From Trebonia sp. (lineage in GTDB: Bacteria; Actinomycetota; Actinomycetes; Streptosporangiales; Streptosporangiaceae): a DNA stretch of 27,750 bases. Location: positions 1 through 27,750 of the forward strand of contig JASHPP010000251.1 of NCBI GenBank assembly GCA_030038035.1. Reading direction: 5' to 3'. A program made the position numbers and the translations under genes. Positions within the stretch are counted from its first letter, which is position 1. The number at the start of each line of letters is the position of its first letter. The notes beneath the pieces were generated by a model that was not told the origin of the DNA, did no database searches, and worked only from the letters and a program-made list of their open reading frames with translations. Shown here in pieces: positions 24,179 to 27,750 of the stretch.

Positions 24179-25604
24179 CCTCTGCGTCGGCGCCCGCTCC
24201 CGTTTCCTCGCGCCGGGCGCCTGAGCGGATGCCGGCGGCGGTCGCGGCGATCGCGAGCACGCACATCCCGGCCCCGATCAGGTAGGACAGCCGGTAGCCC
24301 GCCACCAGGTCACCGGAGGCGTGCGCGGTGCGGGCCGCCGCCGCGGTGGCCAGGATCGCCAGGCCGACGGCCGCGCCCGTCTGCTGGCCGGTGGTGAACA
24401 TGGCGCCCGCGATGCCCTGGTCGCGGCCGTGGACGCCGCTGGTGATGGCGATCGACGCGGTGGGCAGCGTGAGACCGATGCTGAGGGCGGTGAGGACCAC
24501 GCCGGGCAGCACGCTGGTGGCGTACCCGGACCCGGCCGTGACCTGGGACAGCCAGAGCTGCCCGGCGGTCATGCACGCCAGCCCGGCCAGCAGCACCTGC
24601 CTGACGGAGAACCTGCTCAGCAGCGCGCGCGTGCCGAGCGTGGACGTGAGCACGACCGTGACGGTCGCGGGAACGAGCCCGAGCCCGGCCTGCAGCGGGG
24701 TGAAGTGGTGCACCCGCTGCAGGTACAACGAGACGAAGTACACGTAGCCGGCGAGGACCGCGCCGATGAGCAGCATCACGCCGACCGCCGCACGGCGGGT
24801 CCGGGCGGTCGGGCCCGACAGCAGAGACGGCGGGAGCATGGGAGCCGCGACCGTTCGTTCGGTATGAATGAAAAGGACTGCCAGAGCGACCGCGGCGGCG
24901 AGCGCGGCGAGGCTGACCGGCGCGGTGAACCCGCGCTGCTGGCCCTCGCTGAGCCCGTAGATAAGCGCCGCGATCGCCCCGGTGATCAGCGCGGCGCCGC
25001 GCACGTCGATCCGGCCGCTGCCCTGCCCCGCGCCGGCGGGCAGCCGCGGGACGAACGCGAGCATGACCGCGATCAGCGGCGGGTTGACCAGGAAGATGGC
25101 GCGCCAGCCGAGGTACTGGGTGAGCAGGCCGCCGGCGATGATCCCGGTCGTCGCGCCGGAGGCGGTGGCCGCCTGCCACAGCGACAGCGCCCTGGTCCGC
25201 GCCGCTCCCTCGGCGCTGCCGGTCGTCAGCAGCGACAGCGCGGCGGGGGAGACCATCGCGCCCGCGGCGCCCTGCACCATGCGCGCGATGATCAGCATGA
25301 CCGCCCACTGCGCCAGCCCCGCGGCCAGCGAGGCGACCGCGAACAGCACCAGGCCGGTCACCAGCACCCGGCGGCGCCCGATGAGGTCGGCGAGCCGGCC
25401 GCCGGCCAGCAGCAGCGAGCCGAAGGTGAGCGAGTATCCGGTGACGATCCACTGCAGGTCGGCCGGGGCCATGCCCAGCTCCCGCTGGATCGTGGGCAGC
25501 GCCACGTTCACGATGCTGAAGTCGAGCTGCAGGACGAACTGGGCGGCGCAGATCAGGCCCGTGGTGAACGCGGAACCGCGCATGGCGGTCACTCGCGTCT
25601 GCAT
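24132..25604 (-). CDS. DHA2-family MFS drug exporter
   Basis: A 490-residue, 14-helix major facilitator of the EmrB/QacA drug:H+ antiporter type. Visible are FVLQLDFSIVNVALPTIQRELG in helix 1 (motif D1), the loop 2-3 motif A GGRLADLIGRRRVLVTG, RMVQGAAGAMVSPAALSL, and motif C-like GATTGIIAGGLLTQYLGWRAIFLVNPP. The tail is polar and Ala/Arg-rich. It is located in the cytoplasmic membrane and probably exports hydrophobic compounds using the proton gradient; the substrate is unknown. ATG 25604 is used; the GTG one codon upstream is possible and ATG 25583 also fits. The gene is 55 bases downstream of a second DHA2 gene on the same strand, and may share its transcript. Confidence 0.92.
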   Translation of the reverse strand: MQTRVTAMRGSAFTTGLICAAQFVLQLDFSIVNVALPTIQRELGMAPADLQWIVTGYSLTFGSLLLAGGRLADLIGRRRVLVTGLVLFAVASLAAGLAQWAVMLIIARMVQGAAGAMVSPAALSLLTTGSAEGAARTRALSLWQAATASGATTGIIAGGLLTQYLGWRAIFLVNPPLIAVMLAFVPRLPAGAGQGSGRIDVRGAALITGAIAALIYGLSEGQQRGFTAPVSLAALAAAVALAVLFIHTERTVAAPMLPPSLLSGPTARTRRAAVGVMLLIGAVLAGYVYFVSLYLQRVHHFTPLQAGLGLVPATVTVVLTSTLGTRALLSRFSVRQVLLAGLACMTAGQLWLSQVTAGSGYATSVLPGVVLTALSIGLTLPTASIAITSGVHGRDQGIAGAMFTTGQQTGAAVGLAILATAAAARTAHASGDLVAGYRLSYLIGAGMCVLAIAATAAGIRSGARREETGAGADAEATSTRAATSPRPDAP

Positions 25605-25659
25605 CACCGCCCTAACGGTAGCTGCCGCGCCGCGCGTTAGGTACTGGGGGCGGGCGCCG

Positions 25660-27492
25660 TCAGCCCGGTATCGCCGCGCGGGTGCCCTGGCCGGAGTCGG
25701 TGCCGGAGCCTGTCCCCGGGTCGAGGGGAGACTTGCGGGCGCCGCGCAGCAGGGACGCCAGGCCGGCGAGCACGGACAGGCCGGCGGAGACGCCGAAGAC
25801 CACGATCAGGCCGCTGTGGAACGGGCCGGACAGCAGGCTCGGGAAGAACTCCCGGCCGGTCAGCGCCGCCCGGCTGGCGGCGGGCAGCGACGACAGGATG
25901 CCCGCCGGCTGGTTTGTGCCAACAGGAGAAAATTGCGCGAGCAGGTGCTGGATCGGGTTCACCCCGAGTACCGACGCGAACAGCGACGCCACCGGCGGCA
26001 GCGTCGCCACCTGGTGGGCGACCCCGGACGGCACGCCGAGCCTGATCAGGCCGCCGCTCAGCGTCGACGGCAGGGTCCTGGACAGGCCGGCGATCATCAG
26101 CGTGAAGACGACCCCGATCGACACCGCGGTCCCTGAGTTCTGGAACGTCGCACGCATGCCCGAAGCCACGCCGCGGTCCCTGGCCGGGACGCTGCCCATG
26201 ATCGAGGAGGAGTTCGGCGAGGCGAACATGCCGCTGCCGATGCCGTTCATCGCGATCAGCAGGGCGAACGCCCAGTAAGGGAAGCTGACGGGAAGCAGCA
26301 TCAAGGCGATGAAGCTGGACGCGAACACGGCCATCCCCGCGCTGGCGATGCCGCGGGACCCGAACTTGTCCGACAAGATCCCTGAGGTCGGGCCGGATAC
26401 CAGGAACCCGGCGGTCATCGGGAGCAGGAAGATGCCCGCCCACAGCGGGGTCTGGCTGTAGGCGTAGCCGTGCAGCGGCAGCCAGATGCCCTGCAGCCAG
26501 ATGATGAGCATGAACTGGATGCCGCCGCGGGCGATGGACACAAGCAGGCCGGCGACGTTGCCCGCGGTGAACGCCCTGATCTTGAACAGGGCGAGCCGGA
26601 ACATCGGCTCGGCGATCTTGGTCTCGATGATGACGAACACGAACAGCAGCGCCACGCCGCCGCCCAGCTCGCCGAGAACCACGGGGTTCTCCCAGCCCAT
26701 CGACTGACGGCCGTACGGCTGAATGCCGTAGGTGATGCCGACAAGCAGCGTGAACAGGCCCAGGGCGAACGTGAGGTTGCCCCACCAGTCGATCCTGCCG
26801 CGGTGGCGCTCGCCGTTATCGCGCAGCCGCAGGTACGCCCAGAGCGTGCCGAAGATGCCGACGGGGAGGTTGATCCAGAACACAGCGCGCCAGTCCCACG
26901 CGGCGAGCAGGCCGCCCGCGACCAGCCCGACGAACATCCCCGCGAGCGCGGCGATCTGGTTGGTGCCGAGCGCGAAGCCGCGCCGCTCCGCCGGGAACGC
27001 GTCGGTCAGGATCGCCGCCGAGTTGGCCATCAGCATCGAGCCGCCGACGGCCTGCAGCAAGCGCCAGCCGATCAGCCACAGGGCCCCGTGCGTGCCCTGG
27101 TACGGGTCGAACGACAGCAGCACCGACGCGACCGTGAACACCACGAAGCCCGCGTTGTACATGCGCACCCGGCCGAACATGTCGCCGAGGCGGCCCAGGT
27201 TCACCACGAGCACCGCCTGGACCAGCCGGTAGCCCATGATCATCCACAGCAGATAGCTGATGTTGCCCGGCGCCAGCGGGTCCAGGTGGATGCCGCGGAA
27301 GATCGCGGGCATGGCGATGATCACGATCGACGCGTCGATGGTCGCCATGGTGATGCTCAGGGTGGTGTTGGACAGCGCCACCCACTTGTACCGGTCGCCC
27401 TTGGCGGCCCGGCCGCCGGAGTTGCCGTCGCCGCCGCCTGGCCCGGCCGGCCCGGCGCCCGCCCCTGCCTTGTCCTGGTCAACTGTCGCCAT
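25660..27492 (-). CDS. Large DHA2-family MFS transporter
   Basis: A 610-residue membrane transporter, longer than the usual 480-530. A Gly/Ala-rich cytoplasmic N-terminus of about 35 residues precedes helix 1 (WVALSNTTLSITMATIDASIVIIAMPAIF). Motif A is LGRLGDMFGRVRMYNAG; RLLQAVGGSMLMANSAAILTDAFPAERRGFALG and GGLLAAWDWRAVFWINLPVG are typical of the DHA2 group. Between the last two helices is a long extracytoplasmic loop (roughly 475-545) with VNPIQHLLAQFSPVG. The C-tail is polar. I chose ATG 27492, with GGGGG close upstream; GTG 27531 would add 13 residues. It is divergent from the probable nhaA. The substrate is unknown. Confidence 0.92.
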   Translation of the reverse strand: MATVDQDKAGAGAGPAGPGGGDGNSGGRAAKGDRYKWVALSNTTLSITMATIDASIVIIAMPAIFRGIHLDPLAPGNISYLLWMIMGYRLVQAVLVVNLGRLGDMFGRVRMYNAGFVVFTVASVLLSFDPYQGTHGALWLIGWRLLQAVGGSMLMANSAAILTDAFPAERRGFALGTNQIAALAGMFVGLVAGGLLAAWDWRAVFWINLPVGIFGTLWAYLRLRDNGERHRGRIDWWGNLTFALGLFTLLVGITYGIQPYGRQSMGWENPVVLGELGGGVALLFVFVIIETKIAEPMFRLALFKIRAFTAGNVAGLLVSIARGGIQFMLIIWLQGIWLPLHGYAYSQTPLWAGIFLLPMTAGFLVSGPTSGILSDKFGSRGIASAGMAVFASSFIALMLLPVSFPYWAFALLIAMNGIGSGMFASPNSSSIMGSVPARDRGVASGMRATFQNSGTAVSIGVVFTLMIAGLSRTLPSTLSGGLIRLGVPSGVAHQVATLPPVASLFASVLGVNPIQHLLAQFSPVGTNQPAGILSSLPAASRAALTGREFFPSLLSGPFHSGLIVVFGVSAGLSVLAGLASLLRGARKSPLDPGTGSGTDSGQGTRAAIPG

Positions 27493-27604
27493 ATCGCCCC
27501 CGAGCCTATCCCGAGAATGTTGCTTGTCCACAACTACCTACATGAAAGGCCAGCCCAGCGGGCATCAACCGGTTCTCTGGGCAGCCAACGGGGGAGGGGC
27601 AGGG

Positions 27605-27750
27605 ATGGCGGGCACGCCCGCGGATGACCAGTGCAGTCAGCAGGCCGGCCAGGGCCTGTTCCATCGTCCCGGGCTCCGCGAGCTGCGGGTCGTCGCCGAC
27701 GCGCTGCGGATGGAGACGGTCGGCGGCGCACTGCTGCTCACCGCCACGGT
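27605..27750 (+). CDS. nhaA: Probable Na+/H+ antiporter NhaA (N-terminal part only)
   Basis: The frame opens with ATG at 27605, preceded by a GGGGGAGGGG stretch ending about five bases upstream, and stays open to the window edge (48 codons). After about 22 polar residues it reads LRELRVVADALRMETVGGALLLTAT, which matches the start of helix 1 in NhaA antiporters, where FLRTEAGGALLLLAAT is typical. NhaA exchanges Na+ for H+ across the cytoplasmic membrane in pH and salt homeostasis. The assignment rests on this short segment only; the catalytic aspartates lie outside the window. Confidence 0.72.
   Translation, partial: MAGTPADDQCSQQAGQGLFHRPGLRELRVVADALRMETVGGALLLTAT

Overview
The window is chromosomal DNA from a high-GC actinomycete. 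The GC-rich third codon positions, frequent GTG starts and conserved neighbourhood yvcK-whiA ... gap-pgk-tpiA-secG-rbpA all point there. RbpA and WhiA are actinobacterial hallmark genes, and the gene mix (class F sortase, many regulators and exporters) would suit a filamentous soil actinomycete. I cannot fix the genus from sequence alone.

Region 1 (1-1941) holds the 3' part of yvcK and complete whiA. Region 2 (1942-12144) interrupts the classical whiA-gap linkage with about 10 kb of accessory genes. These are a decayed nitroreductase fragment, a small zinc-finger/HTH protein, a family 2A encapsulin shell with its cysteine desulfurase cargo, an aldo/keto reductase, a tiny membrane protein, an OmpR-type two-component system, a PIG-L-like protein without its catalytic motif, and an fdhD-moeA operon. 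Region 3 (12145-16135) is the central glycolysis block gap-pgk-tpiA followed by secG and rbpA. It is preceded by a perfect 16-bp palindrome that matches the DasR/NagR operator core.

Region 4 (16156-19829) carries a DUF4397 surface protein coupled to a class F sortase, and a divergent membrane Ser/Thr kinase with a Cys-containing extracellular domain. Region 5 (19840-27750) is metabolic and transport: a Rieske oxygenase, glutamate decarboxylase, a haloperoxidase-type alpha/beta hydrolase, a small secreted protein, two DHA2-type MFS exporters, and the first 48 or so codons of a probable nhaA antiporter running off the end.

The most notable system is the encapsulin operon at 3255-5805. It encodes a protein nanocompartment shell without the cNMP-binding insert of family 2B. 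Seven bases later comes a SufS-like cysteine desulfurase with a 132-residue low-complexity N-terminal extension, the kind of segment known to load this enzyme into the shell. This system type is described in other bacteria, so the gene pair is a recognised family, not a new one. Its genomic setting here, the adjacent aldo/keto reductase and the AT-richer leader are the points worth checking.
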